This document shows positions 9,271 to 19,020 of a stretch of DNA of 64,000 bases, piece after piece. The position numbers and the translations under genes were made by a program. Position 1 is the stretch's first letter. Every line of letters starts with the position of its first letter. Below the pieces are notes generated by a model. It was not told where the DNA came from. It ran no database searches and saw only the letters and a list, made by a program, of their open reading frames with translations. This stretch comes from Rheinheimera sp. (GTDB taxonomy: Bacteria; Pseudomonadota; Gammaproteobacteria; Enterobacterales; Alteromonadaceae), in NCBI GenBank assembly GCA_003543135.1, contig DPJG01000020.1, positions 42,003 to 106,002 of the forward strand, in the 5' to 3' direction.

Positions 9271-12200
9271 GCAGGTTAGGCATTTCAGGCCGTCTGGCGG
9301 CGCTGTTTAAACAAAACCAAATTACCCCTTTATTGGCGTTAGTGGGCTTTTTACTGGGGCTTTTTGCCGTGCTGGTAACACCACGCGAAGAAGAGCCACA
9401 AATTGAAGTAACCTTTGCCAATGTGTTTATTCCTTATGCCGGTGCTTCCGCCAAAATGGTGGAACAGCAGGTGGCAATACCGGCGGAAAAAATCATTGCC
9501 GAAATTGCTGGTGTTGAACATCTGTATTCGGTGTCTGAGCCTGGCCGCGCTGTCCTCACAGTGCAGTTTAAAGTGGGAGAAGCCCGCACCGATGCTTTAG
9601 TGCGGCTCTATAACGCTTTTTATGCCAAGGCCGACTGGCAGCCAGCCAACAGCGGTATTGGCCCAGTGCTGATTAAACCCAAGGGCATCGATGATGTACC
9701 TGTTTTTGCCGTGACTTTATGGAGCAAAAACCCACAAGTCACAGCCGCCGATTTAACTTCGGCCGCTAAAGGGTTGGAAGAGCAGCTGCAGCAGGTGCCG
9801 GGCAGTCGTGATATTTACAGTATTGGCGGTGTGGCGCAGCAGGTGCTGGTGCGGCTTGACCCAACGCGGCTGGCGGCTTATCAGCTGAGTTTGCCGGCGC
9901 TGCAACAGGCGCTGTTACAAAACAATAGCCAAAGCCAGAGCCAGGCCATGCTGGCGCCGGACCAGCTGATTCAGCTGCAGGCCGGTAACTTTTTAAGCAG
10001 TGCCGACGAAGTGGCATCCTTGGTGGTTGCGGTCAAAAATGAAAATGGCCAGCAGTTGCCTGTGTATTTAAGCGATGTGGCACAAGTCAGCCTTGGTAGC
10101 AGCGAACCTGTCAGTTATGTGCAGCAGTTACAGCGCGATGACGCCGGTCAACTGCAACAAAGCCCGGCTGTCACTGTGGTGGTGGCCAAACAACCGGGCA
10201 AAAACGCCGTGGATGTATCCAGCGCGCTGCTGGCCAAACTGGATCAGTTACAACAGGGTTATCTCGGTCAGGATATTGAAGTTAGTGTCAGCCGTAACTA
10301 TGGTGAAACTGCCAAAGACAAAGCCGATACCCTGATTCATAAACTGTTGTTTGCCACCTTGTCTGTGGTGCTGCTGGTGGGTTTTGCCCTGGGCTGGCGC
10401 GAAGCTTTTGTGGTGGGCATGGCGGTGGTGATCACCCTGGCTATCACTTTATTTGCATCCTGGGCTTATGGTTTTACCTTAAACCGGGTGTCGTTGTTTG
10501 CGCTGATTTTTTCCATTGGCATTCTGGTCGACGACGCCATAGTGGTGGTGGAAAACCTGCACCGGCATTGGTTATTGGGTAAAAAATCCTTGGCCGAGGC
10601 AATTCCGCTGGCGGTGGAAGAAGTGGGCGCGCCTACGATTCTCGCCACCTTTACCGTGATAGCGGCCTTATTGCCCATGGCTTTTGTCAGTGGCCTGATG
10701 GGGCCTTATATGAGCCCTATCCCTATTAACGCCAGTATGGGCATGTTAATTAGCTTGCTGGTGGCTTTTATTTTTACCCCCTGGCTGTTTTTGCGGGTGT
10801 TTGGCAATAAAAACCCGGTTGGCGCCCATCACGATGCCACAGACAGCAAACTGGAACAGCTGTTTAACCGGCTGATGCGGCCATTTCTCTCGAAAAAAGC
10901 CGGCCGCACTAACCGGATTAAACTGCTGCTGGGGTTACTCACCGCTATCGGTTTGTCGGTGCTGTTGGTCACCAGTCAGCAGGTGGCGCTGAAAATGCTG
11001 CCTTTTGACAATAAATCCGAATTTCAGGTGGTGGTGGATTTAGCCGAAGGCAGCACGCTGGAACAAACCCAGGCGGTGTTAAATCAAGTCAGTCAGGCTT
11101 TGCTGCAATTGCCGGAAGTCACCCATCTGCAAACTTATGCCGGTACTGCCGCCCCTATTAATTTTAACGGTTTGGTGCGCCAGTATTATCTGCGCCAGCA
11201 AGCCTGGCAGGGGGATGTGCAGGTCAACTTAAAAAGCCGGCTCGAGCGTGATGAACAAAGCCACGCCATAGCGCTCAGAGTGCGTCCGGCTTTGGCTGCG
11301 CTTGAAAAAAGCACGGGCGCCAGTATCAAACTGGTGGAAGTACCGCCCGGGCCACCGGTGATGGCACCTTTGGTAGCAGAAGTTTATGGCCCGGATTATC
11401 AGTTACAGCTTAAGCAGGCGCAACAACTGCAACAAACCTTTGCACAAGTTGCGGATATTGTTGATATCGACAGCACTGTCGAAGCGCCACAACCCTTGTG
11501 GCAGCTGGTGGTGGATCAGCAAAAAGCGGCCTTGCTGGGGGTTAGTGTGACTGATGTCAGTTTGGCGGTGCAGCTGGCAAGCAGCGGTGGTAACGCTGGC
11601 TTTGTACGCCAGCCCCATCAGCGCAGCTTAACGCCCGTGGTATTACAGCTGGCCGAGGCTCAGTTGGCCGACTGGCAACAGTTGTCGCAGCTGCCGCTGC
11701 ACAGCAATACAGGTGCGGTGATCCCGCTGTCTGAACTGGTGCAAAAACAACAGGTGCAGCGGGAAAATACCATCTATCGCAAAGACTTAAGGCCGGTGGT
11801 TTTTGTTACGGCCGACTTAGCCGGCGGTATCGACAGCCCGCTTTATGGCATGCTGGAAATTCAGCATCTGCTGAGTCAGGCGCCAGCACCACTGCCACAA
11901 AATCTGTTCAGCGCACCGGACAATACCGATGAGCTCAGCATCAAGTGGGACGGTGAATGGCAAATTACCTATGAAACCTTCCGCGATATGGGCATTGCTT
12001 ATGGTGTGGGCCTGATCATGATTTATCTGTTGGTGGTGGCGCAGTTTAAATCTTATGGTGTACCGCTGATTATTATGGCGCCTATCCCGCTAACGCTGAT
12101 TGGCATTATGCCGGGGCACTGGCTGCTGAACACCCAGTTCACTGCTACTTCGATGATCGGCATGATAGCGCTGGCTGGCATCATAGTGCGTAACTCCATT

Positions 12201-12461
12201 TTGCTGGTGGATTATATTCAGCAGCAACTGGCTCAGGGCGTGGCACTTGAAACCGCCGTGGTGCATGCCTCGGCAGTGCGGGCGCGGCCTATTGTATTAA
12301 CAGCGCTGGCCGCTATGTTGGGGGCGTTTTTTATTCTGGACGACCCAATATTTGGTGGTCTGGCGGTAGCACTGATTTTTGGTATTCTGGTGTCGACTTT
12401 GTTGACCTTAGTAGTGATCCCTGTGGTGTATTACGCTTACAGTTACCAAAAACAACCTTAA
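9267..12461 (+). CDS. RND-family efflux transporter permease
   Basis: Proton-driven inner-membrane pump of 1064 residues, the usual size of AcrB/HAE1-type transporters. TM1 is near residues 20-40, then porter domain 1, then the TM2-6 block with the typical motif GILVDDAIVVVENLHRH around residue 420-436 carrying the paired Asp of the proton relay. A second porter domain and TM8-12 with GMIALAGIIVRNSILLVDY follow. The N-terminal TPREEEPQIEV is typical of the VexH/TriC-like branch rather than AcrB itself. Substrates cannot be predicted. It is translationally coupled to the adaptor. Confidence 0.93.
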   Translation: MSRLGISGRLAALFKQNQITPLLALVGFLLGLFAVLVTPREEEPQIEVTFANVFIPYAGASAKMVEQQVAIPAEKIIAEIAGVEHLYSVSEPGRAVLTVQFKVGEARTDALVRLYNAFYAKADWQPANSGIGPVLIKPKGIDDVPVFAVTLWSKNPQVTAADLTSAAKGLEEQLQQVPGSRDIYSIGGVAQQVLVRLDPTRLAAYQLSLPALQQALLQNNSQSQSQAMLAPDQLIQLQAGNFLSSADEVASLVVAVKNENGQQLPVYLSDVAQVSLGSSEPVSYVQQLQRDDAGQLQQSPAVTVVVAKQPGKNAVDVSSALLAKLDQLQQGYLGQDIEVSVSRNYGETAKDKADTLIHKLLFATLSVVLLVGFALGWREAFVVGMAVVITLAITLFASWAYGFTLNRVSLFALIFSIGILVDDAIVVVENLHRHWLLGKKSLAEAIPLAVEEVGAPTILATFTVIAALLPMAFVSGLMGPYMSPIPINASMGMLISLLVAFIFTPWLFLRVFGNKNPVGAHHDATDSKLEQLFNRLMRPFLSKKAGRTNRIKLLLGLLTAIGLSVLLVTSQQVALKMLPFDNKSEFQVVVDLAEGSTLEQTQAVLNQVSQALLQLPEVTHLQTYAGTAAPINFNGLVRQYYLRQQAWQGDVQVNLKSRLERDEQSHAIALRVRPALAALEKSTGASIKLVEVPPGPPVMAPLVAEVYGPDYQLQLKQAQQLQQTFAQVADIVDIDSTVEAPQPLWQLVVDQQKAALLGVSVTDVSLAVQLASSGGNAGFVRQPHQRSLTPVVLQLAEAQLADWQQLSQLPLHSNTGAVIPLSELVQKQQVQRENTIYRKDLRPVVFVTADLAGGIDSPLYGMLEIQHLLSQAPAPLPQNLFSAPDNTDELSIKWDGEWQITYETFRDMGIAYGVGLIMIYLLVVAQFKSYGVPLIIMAPIPLTLIGIMPGHWLLNTQFTATSMIGMIALAGIIVRNSILLVDYIQQQLAQGVALETAVVHASAVRARPIVLTALAAMLGAFFILDDPIFGGLAVALIFGILVSTLLTLVVIPVVYYAYSYQKQP

Positions 12462-12493
12462 TGCCCGTTTGGGATTAAGCAGCCGAAATTTCG

Positions 12494-12524
12494 CAGGGCG
12501 CTGGTAACAGCGCCCTGTTTTTTT
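12494..12524 (+). terminator. Rho-independent terminator of the RND operon
   Basis: Perfect 10-base stem CAGGGCGCTG / CAGCGCCCTG with a GTAA loop, then seven T residues, 32 bases after the permease stop codon. Confidence 0.93.
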
Positions 12525-12548
12525 GCACTTGTTACCCTGAGTTTTACA

Positions 12549-12572
12549 GCACTTTTAGCCGCACTTTTAGCC
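12549..12572. repeat. Tandem 12-base direct repeat
   Basis: GCACTTTTAGCC occurs twice in immediate tandem between the RND terminator and the catalase-like gene. The role is unknown; it may be simple slippage or part of the promoter region of the downstream gene. Confidence 0.6.
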
Positions 12573-12716
12573 GATTTTTTGCAATTTAACCGGGCTTTTT
12601 TGCCGTTGAACCTGTTTGCTCACAGAAAAATTCCGAAGGGCGGGTCTGTTGCCATGGTTTCAGTCAAAGCGGCTAAGCTTGGCTTAGGTACAGATCAATC
12701 CCTGATGGAGTGAATA

Positions 12717-13691
12717 ATGAAAACATGGTTCTTGGGCGCAGCTTTATGGGCGGCAGCAAACCCGGTGTTGGCCGATGGCAGTGCCACGCCGGTGCAGTTT
12801 ATTGATACTTTTGCCAAAATTTTTGGTGAGCATAAAGGTGAGCGTAAAGGCCACGCCAAAGGTTTTTGTGTCAGCGGCAGTTTTACCGGCAATACCAAAA
12901 TGCAGCCTTACAGCAACTCCGCTTTGTTTTCCGGTGAAAGTTATCCACTGACCGGGCGTTTTTCGATGGCTGGTGGTAACCCCAAAGCGGCAGAAAACAG
13001 CAGAAGCCCCAGAGGTTTTGCCGCACAAATTAAGCTAAATAACGGTGAAATTCAGCATTTTGCCTTGTTATCAACGCCAATCTTTGGCGCCAAAGACCCC
13101 GACAGCTTTTTAGGTTTATTACAGGCTTCTATTCCCGATGCAACAACGGGGAAACCGGATCTGGCTAAAATTGCCGCTTACCGTAAAGCTCACCCCGATA
13201 CGCTGGCGCAGGCGGAATACTTAGCCAAAACCGCGCCACCGGCCAGTTATGCCAATGCCCCTTATTTTGGTTTGCATAGTTTTTATCTGAGCAATGCCGA
13301 AGGTAAACAACAAGCGGTGCGCTGGCAGCTGCAGCCGCTGGATGGTGTCAAAGGTTTAACCGACAGCGAAATAACCGCTGCACCCAAAGATTTTCTTGAG
13401 CAGCGTTTGCTGGCGCAGCTGGCCAAAGGACCGGTGAAGTTTAAGCTGCAATTTCAATTGGCTGAGGCCGGCGATAATTTACTGGACCCATCCAAAGCCT
13501 GGCCTGCAGAGCGCACAGTGCTGGATGGTGGTGAGCTGCAGATCACAGCGGCAGGGGGCGACAGCTGCAAAAACATTAACTTCGACCCCAATGTGCTGGC
13601 TAGTGGCATCAGCCCCAGTGCAGATCCGGTGTTACAAATGCGCTCCGGTGCTTATGCCATTTCTTTTGGCAAAAGGCTGAGTGGCCAATAA
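12717..13691 (+). CDS. Catalase-related peroxidase (SrpA-like), exported
   Basis: Small heme peroxidase of the catalase superfamily, 324 residues, with a signal peptide (MKTWFLGAALWAAANPVLA), so probably periplasmic. The heme-distal region HKGERKGHAKGFCVSGSFTG and the segment SPRGFAAQIKLNNGEIQHFAL match the shortened catalase core, and RSGAYAISFGKRL near the C-terminus matches the end of this family. It is much shorter than full monofunctional catalases (about 480 or more). Such enzymes usually act as peroxidases with organic substrates and weak catalase activity. GGAG lies at the proper distance before the ATG. Confidence 0.85.
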   Translation: MKTWFLGAALWAAANPVLADGSATPVQFIDTFAKIFGEHKGERKGHAKGFCVSGSFTGNTKMQPYSNSALFSGESYPLTGRFSMAGGNPKAAENSRSPRGFAAQIKLNNGEIQHFALLSTPIFGAKDPDSFLGLLQASIPDATTGKPDLAKIAAYRKAHPDTLAQAEYLAKTAPPASYANAPYFGLHSFYLSNAEGKQQAVRWQLQPLDGVKGLTDSEITAAPKDFLEQRLLAQLAKGPVKFKLQFQLAEAGDNLLDPSKAWPAERTVLDGGELQITAAGGDSCKNINFDPNVLASGISPSADPVLQMRSGAYAISFGKRLSGQ

Positions 13692-13782
13692 GCCCAGGAC
13701 TGTTACTGTTTGCCGCTGCAGTGGCGGTTATCTGGCTTATTTTGTCTGCAACAGAGGGCGTGTGATTTTTGTGACCTTTTTT

Positions 13783-13815
13783 GACTCAGCCCTGCCCGAT
13801 GAGCAGGGCTGAGTC
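13783..13815. repeat. Strong 13-base hairpin, possible terminator
   Basis: Perfect inverted repeat GACTCAGCCCTGC / GCAGGGCTGAGTC around a CCGATGA loop. It lacks a good T-run on either side, so it may be a weak terminator for the catalase-like gene or a processing element. It marks the switch to the AT-richer Rhs region. Confidence 0.6.
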
Positions 13816-14048
13816 CAAAAATACTTTATAAATTCTTCAGATTTTTCATCAACATAAAAAGCCATCAAAAGTTAATTAAAATAATTAAATGTGTATTAAT
13901 TGTTATATTTTAATCATCAGCTAATACTTGTCATCAGATGTACCACAGCATGGGTCCCTGCAGGAATAAGGGGCTGTTTGCTGCTGGTGGTTGCCTGACT
14001 GGCGGCAGACATCAGGTTGTTGTCCGCTGCATCATCAAGGATGATGAC
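13816..14048. other. AT-rich upstream region of the Rhs locus
   Basis: Distinctly AT-rich (runs such as AAAAGTTAATTAAAATAATTAAA near 13870) compared with neighbouring genes, fitting a promoter in acquired DNA. No individual promoter element can be assigned with confidence. Confidence 0.45.
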
Positions 14049-14393
14049 ATGAATCAATTTTATGTTGTACGGCTCTGTTGTTGCCCGTTGTATGCAAGAA
14101 CAGCATCATTCCCCCCACTGCAGTTAGCTTTGACTGCAACTGTGCCAGTTTATCTGACATGGCTTTATCATCTTAGGCTGGGACAAACCGCGAATTTAAG
14201 CCGGAACCCCACAACCTATTATACGGCCGGCTGGCTTACCCCTGGTGTTTATGTCACACCGCCTGACGGCCGGGTAAGTCAGGCGTCAGCAGCAGCGATT
14301 TCTGTTCGCAGCACTTCTTTTACCTTCCCTGCTGATACCAGTGCAAAAACCTTAACGGTTTACCAACCCTTTGGCGAGAGTATTGATAATTAA
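14049..14393 (+). CDS. Hypothetical small protein directly upstream of the Rhs gene
   Basis: Open frame of 114 residues, not recognised. The first 30 residues are Cys/Leu/Tyr-rich but not a good signal peptide. The C-terminal part (about residues 60-114) is Thr/Ser/Pro-rich, suggesting beta structure. It ends only 10 bases before the Rhs start, which argues for an operon. AAGGA lies a few bases before the ATG at 14049; the frame is open from 13938. A run of six C at about 14112 could be a frameshift site, so the N-terminal half may be wrong or the gene may be a remnant. Confidence 0.35.
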   Translation: MNQFYVVRLCCCPLYARTASFPPLQLALTATVPVYLTWLYHLRLGQTANLSRNPTTYYTAGWLTPGVYVTPPDGRVSQASAAAISVRSTSFTFPADTSAKTLTVYQPFGESIDN

Positions 14394-14403
14394 TGGATGA
14401 ACT

Positions 14404-17400
14404 ATGAACACTCAATTGCATGTTACTTCTGCTAGTTTTGCTGTTGTTCCTGCAACAAAAAGGTTAGTTGTTGCTACAACCATCAGTTTGTTTTTTGCCT
14501 GTGTTGTGCACGCTGAAAGCGGCGACTGGGCAGATTCGATAGCAGATCCCTACCGTATTGAATATCACAATGCCAATAGCCCGGACGCGCCACAAGATCC
14601 GCCAGAAGGTAAACCAATCCATCGTGCTGTATTAAATGAGTTAGAGGTGAATTTTGAACTGACGCCGGAGACGACTGATTTAATTGGTGAATCTGTCGAT
14701 TTAAATTCAGGCGCCTTGAGTTTTCAGATGACGGATATTCAGATCCCGGGCAACTTTCCGGCTGAAGTGGCAATCCGGCGTCGACATCATGACAAGAATT
14801 TTACCCACCGTAACACCGCAGAATTTGGCGATTGGGGTTTGTCAGTGCCTGCTATTCATAACACCTTGTTTTACTCGGGGGGAAAGCTGCTGGGTTTTTG
14901 GGGGCGAGGTAAAGAATGTTCCCCTTCAGGTCAACAAATGCCGCCTGCATATATGTATCGCGGACAAGTCATCGAAGCATTTCAATACTGGAATGGCATT
15001 ACTTTAAATGTGGGTCATAGTGCAGAAAAACTGATTGCAGCCACCGCTGCAGAAAGAGTGTACACCACCAAGTCAAACTGGCGGATCAGCTGTTATCCGC
15101 GCACTGACGGCAGTGGTGAAGGATTTAAAGCAACATCTCCGGACGGCACTATTTATTATTTTGATGTGCCACATATGGTGCGCGCTTCGATGCTGGACTA
15201 TCCACAGGCGCAGCTCTATCAGGTGTTTCTGCGTGTGTCAAAAGTATCAGACCGTTTTGGTAATGAAGTGGTATACAGCTATGAAAAACGTCAGATGTCT
15301 TCGGGGCAGCAGTCCAACAATCTGGTTTCTATATCGTCAAGTGACGGCCGCTTGATCACTCTGAAATATGAGCATCAAACTGAACCTTATCTTGTGACGT
15401 CAATTACAAGTAATGGCAAAACCTGGCATTACCATTATGCCGGTGAACATATCTTTACCCTGGATAAGGTGGTATTGCCTGATCAAAGTTACTGGGATTA
15501 CTACCTAAGCCCACTCAGCGAAATTGAGCCCTATAACGGCGATTTACCAAATGCGCAACAGGGAGCATGTGACTTGCTTGGTTATAAGGAGGCTGAGGGC
15601 TTTATTAAACATCCGTTAGGAGTTAAAGCCGTCTTTAAAACCCGTAGTATCCTGCACGGGCGCACTGAAACTCCAACACGGTCGCGGGACAACTATGAAA
15701 CTTATGAAGTGGCCCGTTGTTATCTCACTATGTCTGTTGTGAGCAAAAGCCTTACCGGCGCAGGCATTAACCTTAACTGGCGTTATGATTATTCGCAGAA
15801 TAAAGGTGCTTATATAGGACAAGCGAAAGAGAGTGCAGGAGTCACGCTGGATGGTTATGACAGCGGCGATCTGAAAACAACCAAGGTTACAGCTCCGGAT
15901 GGCAGCGTCACTGAGCATGTTTTTTACCGGAAATGGGACTATCTGGATGGTACTGAAGTGGCCACTATTTATCGGGACACAAACGGTACTTCACAGCTAC
16001 GCCAATTAACCAAATCATTTTTGCCTTCTGCAGTGATAGGTTCAACAGAACAAAGCTGGTCTAACCGGGAAAGTTTGACTAAAAGAGCACATCAGACAGT
16101 AAACGAAACTCAGGAGTATGTATCTGGTGTTGCAACAGACTATTTTCGCACAGAATTTTCCGGTCACAATCAGTTTGGCGTACATGAAAAGGAAGTAACA
16201 AGTAACAACCTGGGTACCCCGGGCCGCACTACCGACATTAGTTACCAACATGATTTAACACACTGGTTGCTGAATCTGGAAACCAATCGTCAGGTAAGTC
16301 AGAGCGGTCAAACTTTATCACTGAGCTCTGCCAGCTATTATGAGCCAAACGAGCAGGGCAAATCGAAAGTTAAAACACTGAGCAAATTTGGTCAGCTTAT
16401 TCAGACAAATAGTTATCACAGCGACGGTACTCTGGCAAAAGTCACTTATGCCATGCCAAACAGATGGGTAAAGTACGACACATACAAGCGTGGAAAAGCC
16501 CAGGCTTTCACCTTGCCTGGCCGTATTTCCGGTGAAATCACAGCGCAGTTAACTGTTAATGACACAGGAACTATCAGTTGGGTCCGTGATTTTAATGGTC
16601 ATGAAACTTCCTATAAATATGATCTGCTGGACCGACTGGAAGAGATTAACCATCACGACCCAAAATGGTCTGATACCCAAATTCGGTATGAAGCTGATGT
16701 GTCCGGCAGCGGCAGCCTTGTGCAATCCATTAGCAAAGGAAACTATCGCAAAACCATCTTATTGGATGGCCTGCTGCAACCTGTGCAGACCAAAGAATGG
16801 GATGCGCAAAATGAGCAGGCAACAGTCCGCTATCAGCGCCGGCAGTTTAATGCGTATGGGAAACACAGTTTTCAGTCAGTGGTCAGTGACACCTTAAATC
16901 AGTCCTTTGGTACATCTACTGCTTACGACGGATTGCAGCGGGTGATCAGTAAAACCAATACGGCTGAAGGTGACCTGAGTTACCAGTATCTGGCGCAAAA
17001 CCAGATTGCAGTGAACAATGGCCGTGGTAATACCACCACCACCCAATATCTGGCCTTTGGGAACCCTGAACAACAGCTCGCCACCCAAATCACCCAGCCA
17101 GAGGGGGTTGTTACTACGATCAGCTACAACCTGGCAGATTTGCCGTTGCAAATAAGCCAGGCTGGTGTGACTGAGCAGCGCCGCTACAACGCCAAAATGC
17201 AGTTGTGTCTGCAGCAGCGGCCTGAAACCGGTATTAAAGTGATGCAATACAATCTGCTTGGCCAGCTGGAAAAATATGCTGAAGGTTTAACCGGCAATGG
17301 CACGAACTGCGCTGATTATAATAATGTGGCAACTTCATGGGTCACTATAGCTTTTGATAATTTGGGCGAAGAACTATCAAGAAGCTATGCCGATTCCAGC

Positions 17401-19020
17401 ACACCTCAACAAAGATTTGAACGAGATAATCAGGGCAATCTGACAGCTGTGACTGTGAATAATATTCGCTGGAGCTATGACTATAACAGCTTGCATTTAT
17501 TGGAGAAAGAAACGCTCACGCTCGACGATAAAAGTTATGTGATTGATCAGGAGTATAATGCTCTGGCTCATTTGCAGAGCCTGAGCCTGGCAGGAACAAG
17601 GATCAATTATGCCCCCGATGCGTTGGGTCAACCCACTCAGGTTGCCGATGCCACGACCCGTTTTGCCAGTACGGTGCGTTTTTATCCTGACGGACAGTTA
17701 AAAGACTACAGCCTTGGCAATGGCATGATATTCAGCCAGCAACTTGATCATAAATTCCGCCCTTATGAACGTCTGGTTAAACAGGGTGCCACACAAAAAG
17801 TTGCACAACGTTATCAATATGACAATAACAATAATATTGAAGCAATTCATGATTTGCTGAATACCACAAAAACAGTCCGCTTGAGTTATGACGATTTAGA
17901 TCGTCTGGAAACGGCCATTGGTTATTGGGGTAATGGCACCTTTGTGTACGACCCTATGGGTAATATCAAAAATAAAAATCTGGGTACTCAACAACTGACC
18001 TACAACTATGATGCAACAAAAAACCGGCTGCATTCAGCAACAGGTGGTTATAGTTTTATTTATGACGACAGAGGTAATGTTATTAATAACGGCAAACATA
18101 CTTTTGTCTTTAACAGAGCGAATCAGGTCAAAACTTCGGGTAACCAGACTTATCACTATGATGGCCATGGCAGAAGAGTTAAAAAGATAGCTGATACCAC
18201 AAGTTACAGTGTCTATAACCAGGCAGGACAATTATTATTGACCGAAGGCCCAATAGGCCTGACCCGTTATATTTATTTGGGTAAAGAGCTGATTGCAAAA
18301 ACAGGCCCGGCCGCAGCAACAGAAGATAAACCGGGTTATACCGGCCATATAGAAGATCGGGATATTGGCTTAACTTATATGCAGCAGCGGTATTATGATC
18401 CGGCGCTTGGGCGGTTTTATTCGAATGATCCCGTAGATATGCTGGGACATATCCAAAAAGGCAATCCGACTATGGGGTTCAATCGGTATGCTTATGCGAA
18501 CAATAACCCGTATAAGTATACGGATCCGGATGGTGAATTTATTCAAGTCCTGATTGGTGCAGCAGCTGGTGCAATTGGTGAGACGGTGTCGCAAGCGTTT
18601 GCAGGTGCAGGATTTAATGGAGAAAAGATAGTTGCCAGTGCAGTTATGGGCGGGATTACCGGTGGTGCGTCAGCTTTAGCATCTGCTGGTTTAGGCAAAG
18701 TCGCTACTATCGCTGTAGATGCGGCAATGAACGCAGTAGGCAATGCTGGTGAATCGTTAATTCACGATTCCATTGATGGTAATGCGGGCGATGTAGGGAA
18801 AGCTCTGACATCTGCGGCAGCTTCTGTTCCGGGTCTTGGTAATTCAGGCACTATGCAAAAAATTGTGGGAGATTCGGTACAGAGTAAATTAACGAACAGC
18901 GGGATAAATCAGACGGTTTCTCAGGCTACTGCAGCTGGATCAGGAGCGGTGGCAGCTTCGACAGTTAAGGCAGCTGAAAATATGGCAACGAAGAAGGAAC
19001 CCGTAGATGACAAAAAATAA
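14404..19020 (+). CDS. Secreted Rhs/YD-repeat protein with variable C-terminal domain (polymorphic toxin candidate)
   Basis: A 1538-residue protein. The N-terminal hydrophobic segment ending CVVHA (about residues 25-38) looks like a Sec signal peptide. The body holds many YD-type repeats (for example YKYDLLDRLEEI, YDDLDRLETAIG, YDDRGNVINNG). The Rhs core ends with GLTYMQQRYYDPALGRFYSNDP at about residues 1322-1344 and NNNPYKYTDPDGEF near 1366-1379. From about 1380 to the end is a distinct Ala/Gly-rich domain of about 158 residues, with hydrophobic helices and no recognised catalytic motif. In Rhs toxins this position carries the toxin, released from the Rhs shell. A small membrane protein gene overlaps the end. 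Base composition is AT-richer than in flanking genes, consistent with transfer. Confidence 0.88.
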   Translation: MNTQLHVTSASFAVVPATKRLVVATTISLFFACVVHAESGDWADSIADPYRIEYHNANSPDAPQDPPEGKPIHRAVLNELEVNFELTPETTDLIGESVDLNSGALSFQMTDIQIPGNFPAEVAIRRRHHDKNFTHRNTAEFGDWGLSVPAIHNTLFYSGGKLLGFWGRGKECSPSGQQMPPAYMYRGQVIEAFQYWNGITLNVGHSAEKLIAATAAERVYTTKSNWRISCYPRTDGSGEGFKATSPDGTIYYFDVPHMVRASMLDYPQAQLYQVFLRVSKVSDRFGNEVVYSYEKRQMSSGQQSNNLVSISSSDGRLITLKYEHQTEPYLVTSITSNGKTWHYHYAGEHIFTLDKVVLPDQSYWDYYLSPLSEIEPYNGDLPNAQQGACDLLGYKEAEGFIKHPLGVKAVFKTRSILHGRTETPTRSRDNYETYEVARCYLTMSVVSKSLTGAGINLNWRYDYSQNKGAYIGQAKESAGVTLDGYDSGDLKTTKVTAPDGSVTEHVFYRKWDYLDGTEVATIYRDTNGTSQLRQLTKSFLPSAVIGSTEQSWSNRESLTKRAHQTVNETQEYVSGVATDYFRTEFSGHNQFGVHEKEVTSNNLGTPGRTTDISYQHDLTHWLLNLETNRQVSQSGQTLSLSSASYYEPNEQGKSKVKTLSKFGQLIQTNSYHSDGTLAKVTYAMPNRWVKYDTYKRGKAQAFTLPGRISGEITAQLTVNDTGTISWVRDFNGHETSYKYDLLDRLEEINHHDPKWSDTQIRYEADVSGSGSLVQSISKGNYRKTILLDGLLQPVQTKEWDAQNEQATVRYQRRQFNAYGKHSFQSVVSDTLNQSFGTSTAYDGLQRVISKTNTAEGDLSYQYLAQNQIAVNNGRGNTTTTQYLAFGNPEQQLATQITQPEGVVTTISYNLADLPLQISQAGVTEQRRYNAKMQLCLQQRPETGIKVMQYNLLGQLEKYAEGLTGNGTNCADYNNVATSWVTIAFDNLGEELSRSYADSSTPQQRFERDNQGNLTAVTVNNIRWSYDYNSLHLLEKETLTLDDKSYVIDQEYNALAHLQSLSLAGTRINYAPDALGQPTQVADATTRFASTVRFYPDGQLKDYSLGNGMIFSQQLDHKFRPYERLVKQGATQKVAQRYQYDNNNNIEAIHDLLNTTKTVRLSYDDLDRLETAIGYWGNGTFVYDPMGNIKNKNLGTQQLTYNYDATKNRLHSATGGYSFIYDDRGNVINNGKHTFVFNRANQVKTSGNQTYHYDGHGRRVKKIADTTSYSVYNQAGQLLLTEGPIGLTRYIYLGKELIAKTGPAAATEDKPGYTGHIEDRDIGLTYMQQRYYDPALGRFYSNDPVDMLGHIQKGNPTMGFNRYAYANNNPYKYTDPDGEFIQVLIGAAAGAIGETVSQAFAGAGFNGEKIVASAVMGGITGGASALASAGLGKVATIAVDAAMNAVGNAGESLIHDSIDGNAGDVGKALTSAAASVPGLGNSGTMQKIVGDSVQSKLTNSGINQTVSQATAAGSGAVAASTVKAAENMATKKEPVDDKK

